Of a stretch of 39,861 bases of DNA, positions 1-8,344 are shown one piece after another. A program made the translations under genes and the position numbers. The notes below the pieces were generated by a model. It worked only from the letters and a program-made list of their open reading frames with translations. It had not been told where the DNA came from and made no database searches. The DNA is from Actinomycetes bacterium (lineage in GTDB: Bacteria; Actinomycetota; Actinomycetes; Actinomycetales; Cellulomonadaceae): NCBI GenBank assembly GCA_021793115.1, contig JAJYTJ010000013.1:1-39861 (forward strand), given 5' to 3'. Position 1 is the stretch's first letter. Every line of letters begins with the position of its first letter.

Positions 1-335
1 AGCTCGAAGGCGTACAGGTACGGAACACCGCACTTCGCGGAGACGATGTCGCCCGCGATGCCGTACGCCTTGCCGAAGTTGGTGTTGCCCGCGGCGATCA
101 CGCCGCGGATGAGCGACCGGTTGCCCTCGTCGTTGAGGAACCGGACCACCTGGCGGGGAACCGCCCCGCCCTCGGTGCCGCCGCCGTAGGTGGGGACGAC
201 GAGCACGTACTGCTCGTCGACCCGCAGGAACCCCTCGGTGGGCCGCAGCGGGATGCGCCGGGACGGGAGCCCCGTCTTCTCGACGAACCGGTGGGTGTTC
301 TCGGAGACGGAGGAGAAGTACACCAGGGTGGGCAT
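1..335 (-). CDS. nrdI: NrdI flavodoxin-like protein of class Ib ribonucleotide reductase (partial, C-terminus beyond window)
   Basis: NrdI is a small FMN protein that helps generate the dimanganese-tyrosyl radical cofactor of the class Ib ribonucleotide reductase small subunit NrdF. The first ~111 residues are visible. They start [17 protein letters not shown], the flavodoxin-type phosphate-binding region, and include [13 protein letters not shown], the typical NrdI glycine-rich motif (about residues 83-95). The start is ATG at 335-333, preceded by a strong GGAGGAGG ribosome binding site. It lies downstream of nrdH on the same strand, matching nrdHIEF order, so nrdE is expected beyond the left edge. 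The 204-nt gap to nrdH is longer than usual for this operon. Confidence 0.93.
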   Translation of the reverse strand, partial: MPTLVYFSSVSENTHRFVEKTGLPSRRIPLRPTEGFLRVDEQYVLVVPTYGGGTEGGAVPRQVVRFLNDEGNRSLIRGVIAAGNTNFGKAYGIAGDIVSAKCGVPYLYAFE

Positions 336-377
336 TCCTCCTCCTTCCTCGTCGTCCGCTGGGTCGAAAGTCCTAGA

Positions 378-404
378 TCCCGGGACAGACACCTCTGCCC
401 GGGA
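378..404 (-). other. Inverted repeat (RNA hairpin) in the nrdH-nrdI gap
   Basis: TCCCGGG arms at the outside and CAGA/TCTG inside give about 11 pairs with one bulge and a 4-nt loop. It lies 43 nt upstream of the nrdI start on the transcribed strand. A second, smaller hairpin (GCCCC-GATCT-GGGGC) lies at 424-438. There is no U-tract. mRNA processing, stabilisation or partial attenuation are possible roles. Confidence 0.5.
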
Positions 405-519
405 CCTTCGTGCTGCTGGCTGTGCCCCGATCTGGGGCTGGTGACGGGCCCTCGACAACCCGGTCAGGTGCCCACCGGGCCGGCGCGCCTCGCGCAGCGC
501 CGACCCGGGGAGTGCGGTG

Positions 520-535
520 AGCCCCGTACGGGGCT
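520..535 (-). terminator. Perfect 16-bp palindrome just after nrdH (possible attenuator)
   Basis: AGCCCCGT-ACGGGGCT is a perfect palindrome 4 nt beyond the nrdH stop codon. As RNA it forms a GC-rich hairpin directly after the coding region. There is no poly-U run, as is common for actinobacterial terminators. Because nrdI follows with its own strong ribosome binding site, it may only partly end transcription or may protect the nrdH transcript. Confidence 0.45.
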
Positions 536-539
536 GGCG

Positions 540-785
540 TCAGGCGACCGAGGTCGCGACGCGCTCCGCGAGCGCCTTGATCTTGTCCGGCCGGAAGCCG
601 GACCAGTGGTCGCCGCCGGCCATGACGACCGGGGCCTGGAGGTGACCCAGCGACATCACGTAGTCCCGCGCGTCGGCGTCCTCGGTGATGTCGACGACCT
701 CGTACTCGAAGCCGAGCTTGTCGAGGGCGCGGTACGTGGCGCTGCACTGCACGCACGACGGCTTGCTGTAGACCGTGATCGTCAT
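540..785 (-). CDS. nrdH: NrdH glutaredoxin-like redoxin
   Basis: NrdH reduces the active-site disulfide of class Ib ribonucleotide reductase (NrdE) and is itself reduced by thioredoxin reductase in the cytoplasm. The 81-residue protein has the normal family length. It shows the N-terminal strand MTITVYSKPSC and the redox motif Cys-Val-Gln-Cys at residues 11-14, followed by the typical WSGFRPDKI region near residues 61-69, which replaces the glutathione-binding site of true glutaredoxins. ATG at 785 is chosen because it opens directly on the conserved first strand; a GGGAG sequence lies upstream. The unit is transcribed from a promoter with two NrdR boxes about 95-140 bp upstream. Confidence 0.97.
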   Translation of the reverse strand: MTITVYSKPSCVQCSATYRALDKLGFEYEVVDITEDADARDYVMSLGHLQAPVVMAGGDHWSGFRPDKIKALAERVATSVA

Positions 786-878
786 CGTGGGCTCCCTCGG
801 AGTGGTGCTCTGCTGGTGGTGCGGTGCTGCCGAGCCCCGTACCGGCGCCGCGCTCGGTTCCTCGCGCGTCGGGATTCG

Positions 879-894
879 ACACTAAACCTTGTGG
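879..894 (-). promoter_or_regulatory. NrdR box 1 (promoter proximal)
   Basis: ACACTAAACCTTGTGG is a 16-bp imperfect palindrome fitting the NrdR consensus as I recall it (ACACWATATWTWGTGT), conserved at the outer ACAC and TTGTGG/TAGTGT parts. NrdR represses ribonucleotide reductase genes when dATP is high. The box overlaps the proposed -10 element. Confidence 0.85.
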
Positions 895-907
895 TCGCGG
901 TTGCCAA
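879..907 (-). promoter_or_regulatory. Candidate nrdH promoter (-35/-10)
   Basis: On the minus strand TTGGCA (complement of 902-907) and TAGTGT (complement of 879-884) are separated by exactly 17 bp, a good sigma70-type arrangement. The -10 lies inside the downstream NrdR box, while the other box lies just upstream of the -35, as expected for NrdR repression. The predicted leader before nrdH is roughly 85-90 nt. Confidence 0.6.
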
Positions 908-910
908 CTA

Positions 911-926
911 CCACTAGGGCTTGTGT
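911..926 (-). promoter_or_regulatory. NrdR box 2 (promoter distal)
   Basis: CCACTAGGGCTTGTGT (minus strand ACACAAGCCCTAGTGG) is the second 16-bp box. The gap to box 1 is 16 bp, so the centres are 32 bp apart, three helical turns. This is the known spacing of tandem NrdR boxes. Confidence 0.85.
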
Positions 927-1062
927 TACACCGGTGTGGTTTTTCACCCTGTGCACAGTGCCGCCACGCTACCGTCCACCGCTGACACGGGCCGCTGCGC
1001 AGCACGTTCGCGCCCTTCGGGGCGCACCTCCCACAGGCCGTCAACAACCCGCCGGCGTGTCG

Positions 1063-1157
1063 TCCACAGGCCGCCCCACCGGCGCGCCGCGCCCCGTCCA
1101 CACGCCCGCGCCCTCCCTCCACAGCCCGCCCTGCCTCCACGGGCCGCCGCCTCCACA
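1063..1157 (+). repeat. Cluster of TCCACA motifs (DnaA-box-like cores)
   Basis: TCCACA occurs at 1063, 1097, 1118 and 1152, with TCCACG at 1136 and CCCACA near 1029, all in the same orientation. The actinobacterial DnaA box is TTGTCCACA; here the core is conserved but the TTG half is not. The pattern may be simple C-rich repetition. Confidence 0.35.
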
Positions 1158-1264
1158 GCCCGCCCGTCTCGACAGGCCACCAGCTCCCCTCCCCTGGCCC
1201 TCCAGCCCGTCAGCTCGCCCCCGCCCCGTTCGCTCGCCCTCTCCCCGACCTACAGCACGTCAGC

Positions 1265-1346
1265 TCGACACTTCCGCACCAACTCGGCACTTCCGCACCG
1301 GCTCGGCACTCGCTCCTGCCGAGCCGGCACCGAACTGCCGAGCCGG
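1265..1346. repeat. 19-bp direct repeats and 11-bp inverted repeat (TGCCGAG family)
   Basis: Two 19-bp units (1265-1283, 1284-1302) share the core CACTTCCGCACC, followed by the start of a third. The second runs into a perfect 11-bp inverted repeat, CCGGCTCGGCA (1298-1308) with TGCCGAGCCGG (1317-1327) around an 8-nt loop. TGCCGAGCCGG occurs again at 1336-1346. It could act as a terminator for the leftward gene ending at 1453. Confidence 0.6.
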
Positions 1347-1452
1347 CGCTCCGCGCGCCGCCTCGTACCCGACAACGCGGACTGATCAGACCGGACGAGC
1401 TTGACTCGGACGGCTCAGCGCTACCGGCGGGGCGGGCCGGCCGGCGAGGCCC

Positions 1453-2292
1453 TTACAGGCCCTGGCGCCACCAGGGAAGCTCGGGCTCGCTCTGGACGAC
1501 GGACCGAGCATGCTTCGGCGCATGGCCGAGGCGGTCCCGTTCGTGCATGGTCGCCAGCAGAGCGTCCATCGCTGCCGCCTCCGTCACCCGACCGCTCTCC
1601 CGAAAGAGGATGGCGAGATGGGCGGCTGCCTGGGAGTTCCCGCGGAGCGCCGCTGCGCGCCAGAGGTCCTCCGCATGAGCCGGCTCGCCCTCCTCTTGCG
1701 CCAGCGCCGCCAGAGCCTTCGGAAGGTTGATGCCGAGCGCCTGACTCACGTGGTGGCGCCCCAGGTCACCGCGCCCATCCGCGAATGCGAACTCCGCCAG
1801 ACCCAGGTGGGCCAGCCAGTTCCCGTGCGCCGCTGCGCGCGCCCGCCAACGACGTTCACCCTGCACGTCACCACGCGGTCTGCAGAAGAAGCTGGCCATC
1901 AAGTTCATCGCATGGACGTGCCCTGCCTCCGCGGCCTGGAGCATCAACGGTTCGGACTTCTCGGGCTGGTTCCTGTCGATCAGGTAGTGCTCGGCCAACC
2001 GGAACAACGCTTCCGGGCTCTTGCGGTTCGCGATCTCGGCAAGGACAGCCCCGGCTCGCTGCCAGGGCTGCCCGTCCTGCTCGCCGTAGAGATCGGCGAG
2101 TGCGAAGCCGGCCTGGTCGTGTCCGAGCGCCGACGCCTTCTCGAGCCAGTTCTGCCCGTCGTGCCACTCGCCGGTGATGTGCACGTGGTACATCCCCAGG
2201 TCGAACATCGCCTCGACGTCACCGGCCGCCGCCTGGTCCCGCCACCGTTGGACGGTGGCTTCCGGAATCTCGGATGCCGCGTAGCTGCCCAT
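1453..2292 (-). CDS. Sel1-repeat / TPR-like protein
   Basis: The protein (279 residues from ATG at 2292) is built from repeating helical pairs with the Sel1-like signature: A-x-x-G-x-x-x-A-x-x-x-L-G/A-x-x-Y. Examples are AAAGDVEAMFDLGMYH, ALGHDQAGFALADLYG and AAEAGHVHAMNLMASFF. Such solenoids bind proteins; no catalytic domain or signal peptide is visible. A GTG at 2361 would extend the N-terminus by 23 residues, but that stretch has no repeat character. Neither start has a clear ribosome binding site. It follows hspR on the same strand, separated by a small hairpin, so read-through from the heat-shock operon is possible. Codon use looks less GC-extreme than in its neighbours. The partner and function are unknown. 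Confidence 0.8.
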   Translation of the reverse strand: MGSYAASEIPEATVQRWRDQAAAGDVEAMFDLGMYHVHITGEWHDGQNWLEKASALGHDQAGFALADLYGEQDGQPWQRAGAVLAEIANRKSPEALFRLAEHYLIDRNQPEKSEPLMLQAAEAGHVHAMNLMASFFCRPRGDVQGERRWRARAAAHGNWLAHLGLAEFAFADGRGDLGRHHVSQALGINLPKALAALAQEEGEPAHAEDLWRAAALRGNSQAAAHLAILFRESGRVTEAAAMDALLATMHERDRLGHAPKHARSVVQSEPELPWWRQGL

Positions 2293-2363
2293 GGACACCG
2301 GTATCGGCGCGCGCGCGCTGCCCCTCAAGGGCCTTCCGAACGTTCCGGGGCGCGCCGCCACCG

Positions 2364-2378
2364 CCTGACGCGCCGTCA
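2364..2378 (-). terminator. Short hairpin overlapping the hspR stop codon
   Basis: CTGACG-CGC-CGTCAG is a perfect 6-bp stem with a 3-nt loop, overlapping the hspR stop (2376-2378). There is no U-tract. It may weakly terminate the dnaK operon or mark its 3' end before the Sel1-repeat gene. Confidence 0.4.
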
Positions 2379-2813
2379 GGACTGGCGCGAGCTCGGTCCC
2401 GGCAGCAGCCGGCGCATCCGCACGGCCGCGGCGCGCGCGGTGTCCGCGGCGGGGCGCCGACGGTCGGCCACCACCGTGCCCGCGGGGTCGGCGGTGAACA
2501 CGCGCCGGCCGGGGTCCAGCATGTCGCGCAGGAACTCGACCTGCCGGCGCGCGACGGCCAGCTCCTCCTCGAGCTCGAGGATCCGCTTCACGCCGGCGAG
2601 GTTGACGCCCTCGTCCTGCGACAGGCGCTGCACCTCGTGCAGCAGCGCGATGTCGCGCAGCGAGTAGCGCCGGCCCCGGCCGCGGGTGCGGCCGGGGCTG
2701 ACGAGGCCCAGGCGGTCGTACTGGCGCAGCGTCTGCGGGTGCATGCCCGCCAGCTCCGCGGCCACGGAGATGACGAAGATCCGCGCGTCCTCCCCCTCGG
2801 CCGACCAGTCCAT
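2376..2813 (-). CDS. hspR: HspR, MerR-family heat-shock repressor
   Basis: HspR represses the dnaK operon by binding HAIR operators and uses DnaK as co-repressor. The N-terminal MerR-type winged helix is clear: FVISVAAELAGMHPQTLRQY, then DRLGLVSPGRTRGRGRRYS, followed by a coiled-coil segment (RILELEEELAVARRQVEFL) that would form the dimer. ATG at 2813 gives 145 residues with an N-terminus like other HspR proteins. A GTG at 2822 would overlap the dnaJ stop by 3 nt and add three residues. The C-terminal ~40 residues are Arg/Ala rich and not recognisable. It is the last gene of dnaK-grpE-dnaJ-hspR, so it represses its own operon. Confidence 0.95.
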   Translation of the reverse strand: MDWSAEGEDARIFVISVAAELAGMHPQTLRQYDRLGLVSPGRTRGRGRRYSLRDIALLHEVQRLSQDEGVNLAGVKRILELEEELAVARRQVEFLRDMLDPGRRVFTADPAGTVVADRRRPAADTARAAAVRMRRLLPGPSSRQS

Positions 2814-2818
2814 CGCCC

Positions 2819-3787
2819 TCACGCCCGCGCCCTGGCCATGAGCTCGGCCCGCGGGTCCTGCCCGGACGTCGCGATGCCGAAGGCCTGCACCGCCTCGCGT
2901 GCGGCGGGGCTGAGCTTCTGCGGCACGACGACCTGGACGGTCACCAGCAGGTCGCCGGTGGACCGCGACGTGGCGATGCCCTTGCCCTTGACGCGCAGCG
3001 TGCGGCCGGACGGCGTGCCCGGGGGAACCTTGACCTTGACGGGCGTGCCGTCCAGCGTCGGCACCTCGATCGTCGCGCCCAGCGCGGCCTCGTCGAACGC
3101 CACCGGAACCGTGACCTTGAGGTTGGCGCCGTCCGCGGTGAAGACGGGGTGCGGCTCCACGGTCACCGTGATGACCAGGTCGCCGGGCTCGGCGCCGGGG
3201 TCGCCGGGGCGCCCCTTGCCGCGCAGCCGGATCTTCTGCCCGTCCCGCACGCCCGCGGGGATGCGCGCGTTGACCGTGCGCCCCTCGACGGACAGCGACA
3301 CCGTGGCGCCCTCGGCCGCCGTGCGGAAGCGCAGCGTCGTGGACGCCGTGAGGTCGACGCCCCGGCGCGGGCCGCGGGGCTGGCCGAAGCCGCCGCCGAA
3401 CAGCCCCCCGAGGACGTCCTCGAAGCCGCCACCGCCCGTGGAGTACCGCACGCGCGACCCGCCGCCGCCCCCGAACAGCCCGCCGAGGACGTCCTCGAAC
3501 CCCGCGCCGCCCTGCCCACCGGCCCGGCTGCCGGCGGTGAACCGGGCGCCGCCCGTCATCGCGCGCAGCTGGTCGTACTGCTGCCGCTGCTCGGGGTCGG
3601 ACAGCACCGAGTACGCCTCGCCGATGTCCTTGAACCGGGCCTCGGCCTTGGCGTCACCCGGGTTGTGGTCCGGGTGCAGCTGGCGCGCCAGCTTGCGGTA
3701 CGCCTTCTTGATCGCCGGCTGATCGGCATCCTTGGGGACGCCGAGCACCGCGTAGAAGTCCTTCTCCAGCCAGTCCTGGCCGGTCAC
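2819..3787 (-). CDS. dnaJ: DnaJ-family co-chaperone without zinc finger (CbpA-like)
   Basis: This J-domain protein delivers substrates to DnaK and stimulates its ATPase. The J domain covers residues ~9-75 with the HPD motif at 38-40. A Gly/Phe-rich linker follows (about 76-135), then two beta-rich C-terminal substrate domains. The CxxCxGxG zinc-finger repeats of classical DnaJ are absent, making it a type B, CbpA-like protein of 322 residues. GFEDVLGGLFGGG occurs twice in the linker (residues 96-108 and 121-133), an internal duplication. The start is GTG at 3787, immediately before the J-domain lead-in (TGQDWLEKDFYAVLGV). It sits between grpE and hspR. Confidence 0.95.
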   Translation of the reverse strand: MTGQDWLEKDFYAVLGVPKDADQPAIKKAYRKLARQLHPDHNPGDAKAEARFKDIGEAYSVLSDPEQRQQYDQLRAMTGGARFTAGSRAGGQGGAGFEDVLGGLFGGGGGSRVRYSTGGGGFEDVLGGLFGGGFGQPRGPRRGVDLTASTTLRFRTAAEGATVSLSVEGRTVNARIPAGVRDGQKIRLRGKGRPGDPGAEPGDLVITVTVEPHPVFTADGANLKVTVPVAFDEAALGATIEVPTLDGTPVKVKVPPGTPSGRTLRVKGKGIATSRSTGDLLVTVQVVVPQKLSPAAREAVQAFGIATSGQDPRAELMARARA

Positions 3788-3820
3788 GGCGCCTCCCTCG
3801 TCGTCGCCCTGCTCCCCGTC

Positions 3821-4443
3821 TCAGACCTGCGGCCCCTCCGGGTCGACCACGGCCACGCGGGCCGGCCGCAGCACGCGGTCCGCAGTCCGGTAGCCCGGCT
3901 GCAGCACCTCGCGCACGGTGGTGGTCTCGACGTCGGCCGAGTGCCCGTGCATGAGCGCCTCGTGCACCGCGGGGTCGAACTCCTCGCCCGCGGCGCCGTA
4001 GCGCTCGACGCCGAACCGCACCAGTGTCGCCTCGAGGCGCTCGGCCACGGACTGGAACGGCCCGACGAGCTCGCCGTGCTTGCGCGCGAGCTCGATGTCG
4101 TCGAGCACCGGGATGAGCGCCTCGGCGAGCGCGGCCGCACCCCGGTCGGCCGCCGCCGCCAGCTCGCCACGCGTGCGCTTGACGTACGCGTTGTACCGCT
4201 GGTCCAGGTTGTACAGGTCCGCCTGGGCGCGTTGCAGCTGGTCCAGCCGCTCGTCGGCCAGGGCCTGCGCGGCCGCGGCCGCGTCGTCCACCGCGGCGGG
4301 CGCCGGACCGGTGGGGGCCGCCTCGACGCCCTCCCGGACCTCGAACGTCGTGGGGTCGATCTTGCGCCGGTCCACCACGTGCGGCGCCCCCTCGTCGGGG
4401 CCGGCCGAGGCCGACCCCGACCGGGGCTCGTCGAATCCCGCCA

Positions 4444-4444
<1 letters not shown>
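3821..4444 (-). CDS. grpE: GrpE nucleotide exchange factor
   Basis: GrpE releases ADP from DnaK. The 207-residue product has an acidic, disordered N-terminus, a long helix about residues 60-110 (RLDQLQRAQADLYNLDQRYN, then VKRTRGE) that dimerises, and the C-terminal beta domain (VERYGAAGEEFDPAVHEALM and REVLQPGYR are diagnostic). ATG at 4444 overlaps the dnaK stop in the arrangement TGATG, so the two genes are translationally coupled. A GTG one codon upstream is possible but less likely. The gap to dnaJ is 33 nt. Confidence 0.96.
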
Positions 4445-6309
<1,865 letters not shown>

Positions 6310-6368
6310 GTCTGTCTGCCTTCCTTGCCGTGCCGGGTTCTTCCGGGATGCCGTGATGACGTCGAAGT

Positions 6369-6389
6369 CTTGAGCGAAACCGGCTCAAG
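6369..6389 (-). promoter_or_regulatory. HAIR operator 1 (HspR binding site)
   Basis: CTTGAGC-N7-GCTCAAG is a perfect 7-bp inverted repeat with the 7-bp spacer of the HAIR consensus (CTTGAGT-N7-ACTCAAG). It lies 60-80 bp upstream of the dnaK start, in the position of an HspR operator. Confidence 0.92.
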
Positions 6390-6431
6390 TTTGCAGCGAT
6401 CGCTGTCGGAACGCAACCTTCGACGACGAAC

Positions 6432-6452
6432 ATTGAGTCTTACGGGCTCAAC
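6432..6452 (-). promoter_or_regulatory. HAIR operator 2 (HspR binding site, imperfect)
   Basis: ATTGAGT-N7-GCTCAAC matches the HAIR consensus at most positions, with 6-bp arms TTGAGT/GCTCAA of which one pair mismatches. Its centre is 63 bp, about six helical turns, from that of operator 1, suitable for cooperative binding. Confidence 0.8.
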
Positions 6453-6477
6453 TCTCGACGAGCCCGCGGTGTTCCCG

Positions 6478-6503
6478 GCCGGCGGGACGCATCGCCCGCC
6501 GGC
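6478..6503 (-). terminator. Hairpin downstream of the metallo-beta-lactamase-fold gene
   Basis: GCCGGCGGG-N8-CCCGCCGGC is a perfect 9-bp stem about 50 nt after the stop of the gene at 6555-7211 and before the dnaK promoter region. There is no U-tract. It probably separates the two leftward units. Confidence 0.55.
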
Positions 6504-6554
6504 GGTGCCTCTCCACCCGCCGGCCGACGCTCGTCCGGTCCCGGACGACCCCGG

Positions 6555-7211
6555 TCAGAGGGTGAGCGTCTCGCCGGCAGCGAGGCGGCGGTACCGCGCC
6601 ACCCCTCCCGTGACCTGCGGGAGCACGCGGTCTACCAGCCCGCGGCCGGCGTCGCTGAGGATGGCGTCGTGGATCGGCACGGCGATGCGGGGCGCCACCG
6701 CCTGCAGGTAGTCGGCCGCCTCGCTGAGCTTCATCCACGGTGCGCTCACGGGCAGCAGCAGCACCTCGACGTGCACCCCGGCCGGCGGCCGGGTGAACGA
6801 GTCGCCGGGGTGCAGCACGGCGCCGTCCACGAGGTAGGCCACGTTGGCCACCACCGGGATGGACGGGTGGATCACCGCGTGCCGGCTCCCGACGACCTGC
6901 ACGCTGAACCCCTCGGCGGTGAACGCGTCGCCCTCGGTGACGGCGTGCAGGCGGTCGGCCGGCGCCCCTGCGGCGGCGAGCTGGTCCACCACCACGGCGG
7001 GCGCCCACACCTCCAGCCCGGGGGCGGCCGCGAGCGCGCCCGTCAGCGCGTCCGGCACCACGTGGTCGACGTGCTCGTGGGTGACCAGCACCGCGCCGGC
7101 ACCGTCGAGCGCCGCCGGGTCGCTGAACCCGCCGGGGTCGAGCACCAGCACGTGCCCGTCCTTCTCGAGGCGGATGCAGGAGTGGCCGTAGCTGCTGATG
7201 GTCGTGGACAT
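6555..7211 (-). CDS. Metallo-beta-lactamase-fold hydrolase
   Basis: The protein (218 residues) has a metallo-beta-lactamase superfamily fold. THEHVDH at about residues 44-50 is the THxHxDH metal-binding motif, followed by further ligands in GSRHAVIHP and HPGDSF. It resembles the UlaG/YtkL-like small hydrolases rather than glyoxalase II or true beta-lactamases; the substrate is unknown. ATG at 7211 follows GAGGGGAG by 6 nt, a good ribosome binding site, and opens on the expected first strand (ISSYGHSCIRLE). It lies downstream of the esterase/arabinofuranosidase pair on the same strand with a 122-nt gap containing a long inverted repeat, so it may be a separate unit. Confidence 0.9.
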   Translation of the reverse strand: MSTTISSYGHSCIRLEKDGHVLVLDPGGFSDPAALDGAGAVLVTHEHVDHVVPDALTGALAAAPGLEVWAPAVVVDQLAAAGAPADRLHAVTEGDAFTAEGFSVQVVGSRHAVIHPSIPVVANVAYLVDGAVLHPGDSFTRPPAGVHVEVLLLPVSAPWMKLSEAADYLQAVAPRIAVPIHDAILSDAGRGLVDRVLPQVTGGVARYRRLAAGETLTL

Positions 7212-7266
7212 CGTTCTCCCCTCGATGGCGCCCGGCGGTGAGCACCGCGGACAGTGTCGGCCCAAG

Positions 7267-7326
7267 GGCGCCGCCGGCGCACCCGGGGTCGGCGAACTTC
7301 GACCCGTCGCAGAGCACGGCGGCGCC
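7267..7326. repeat. 10-bp inverted repeat with 40-nt loop between esterase and hydrolase genes
   Basis: GGCGCCGCCG (7267-7276) and CGGCGGCGCC (7317-7326) are exact reverse complements. The right arm starts just beyond the stop codon of the esterase gene (7334). It could form the 3' end of the esterase/arabinofuranosidase transcript, although the loop is large for a terminator. Confidence 0.35.
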
Positions 7327-7333
7327 GCTTCGG

Positions 7334-8344
7334 TCAGCGCGCCGCCAGCCGCGCGGCGAGCGCGTCGAGCGTCGCCGCGGCCGGGGCGAACCCGACGAGG
7401 TCGAGGTGCCCGTGCGGGACGCCCGGTCGGGTGGCCTCGACCACGTCGACGCCGGCGGCCCGCAGCTGCTCCGCGAACCGGTGGCCGCTGGCCCGGAACG
7501 CATCGAGCTCGCTGTTCTCCACGTACGTCGGCGGGAAGGTCGACAGGTCCTCGCTGAGCCCGGCGTAGGCGTACGGCGTCGCCGTCTCGCGGCCGCCCCC
7601 GAGCATCGCCCGGTCGATCGCCTCCGACATGTCGGGCGGGAACGCCAGCGCCGCCGGCGCCGCGGCGAGAGCGGCCGCCAGCTCGTCGTCCGGCTCCGGC
7701 ACGCCCGGGTGCAGCAGCGGGTAGACGAGCAGGCACTGCCACGGCGGCCGCCCCTGGTCGCACGCGCGCACCGTGACGCCCGCCGCGAGCGCGGCGCCCG
7801 CGCTGGCCCCGCCGATCGCCACGCGCGCCGGGTCCGCGCCGAACCGCGCCGGGTCGGCACGCACCGCGTCCAGCACCGCCGCGCAGTCGTCCTGCGGCAC
7901 CGGGAAGCACACGCGACGGCCGCGCTCGTCGAGCCGGTCGTCGCCCGTGCCGCCCAGCTCGCGCGGGACCGGGCAGAGCCGGTAGTCGACCGACACGACG
8001 ACCGCGTCCGCCCGCCCGGCGACGCCGCGGGCCACCTCGTGCGCCTCCGGCATGTCGAGGTCGCCCCAGGCGAAGGCGCCACCGTGCATCCAGACGAGGC
8101 AGGCGCGGCCGCGGGCCGGTGCCGGCGAGGACGGCGTGTAGACGCGCACCGGCACGGGGCCGTGGGGCCCGGCGACCGTCGTCGGCGCGACCTCCAGGTC
8201 CCACTCCTCGGGCGGCCCGAACGGCGCCTTCCACCGCGCGCTCACCTCGTCGGGCAGCTCCCGGAACGACGCGTAGCCGTCGAGCAGGTGGCGACGCGCC
8301 TCGAGCTCCGGGACCAGCCGGTGGGCCCCGGGCGCCACGCTCAC
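7334..8344 (-). CDS. Alpha/beta hydrolase, HSL-type esterase
   Basis: The 336-residue protein has the hormone-sensitive-lipase family layout. An oxyanion motif HGGA lies at residues 87-90 (variant of HGGG), the nucleophile Ser181 sits in GGASAG, and the acid/base pair is probably Asp281 (SELDAFRASG) with His311 or His313 (VPHGHLDL). It should cleave a carboxylic ester in the cytoplasm. GTG at 8344 overlaps the stop of the arabinofuranosidase gene (GTGA), so the two are translationally coupled. That coupling suggests, but does not show, removal of acetyl or other ester groups from arabinoxylan-derived oligosaccharides. A second in-frame GTG lies two codons downstream. Confidence 0.88.
   Translation of the reverse strand: MSVAPGAHRLVPELEARRHLLDGYASFRELPDEVSARWKAPFGPPEEWDLEVAPTTVAGPHGPVPVRVYTPSSPAPARGRACLVWMHGGAFAWGDLDMPEAHEVARGVAGRADAVVVSVDYRLCPVPRELGGTGDDRLDERGRRVCFPVPQDDCAAVLDAVRADPARFGADPARVAIGGASAGAALAAGVTVRACDQGRPPWQCLLVYPLLHPGVPEPDDELAAALAAAPAALAFPPDMSEAIDRAMLGGGRETATPYAYAGLSEDLSTFPPTYVENSELDAFRASGHRFAEQLRAAGVDVVEATRPGVPHGHLDLVGFAPAAATLDALAARLAAR

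Larger units (their letters stand above)
950..1452. other. Gene-poor stretch between the nrd promoter and the Sel1-repeat gene
   Basis: I see no convincing coding region. Reading frames here have strongly biased composition, no ribosome binding site and no recognisable domain. The stretch holds a cluster of TCCACA motifs (1063-1157), a set of 19-bp direct repeats with a hairpin (1265-1346), and otherwise C-rich low-complexity DNA. The hairpin could serve as terminator for the Sel1-repeat gene, whose stop is at 1453. Confidence 0.7.

Noticed and set aside
928..937. Palindrome ACACCGGTGT near the NrdR boxes as a third operator
   Set aside because: It is short and does not fit the NrdR consensus; it could be chance.
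889..1404. Overlapping plus-strand frames in the region after the nrd promoter
   Set aside because: Pro/Arg/Ser/Thr-rich translation of C-rich DNA, no ribosome binding site, and one start lies inside an NrdR box.
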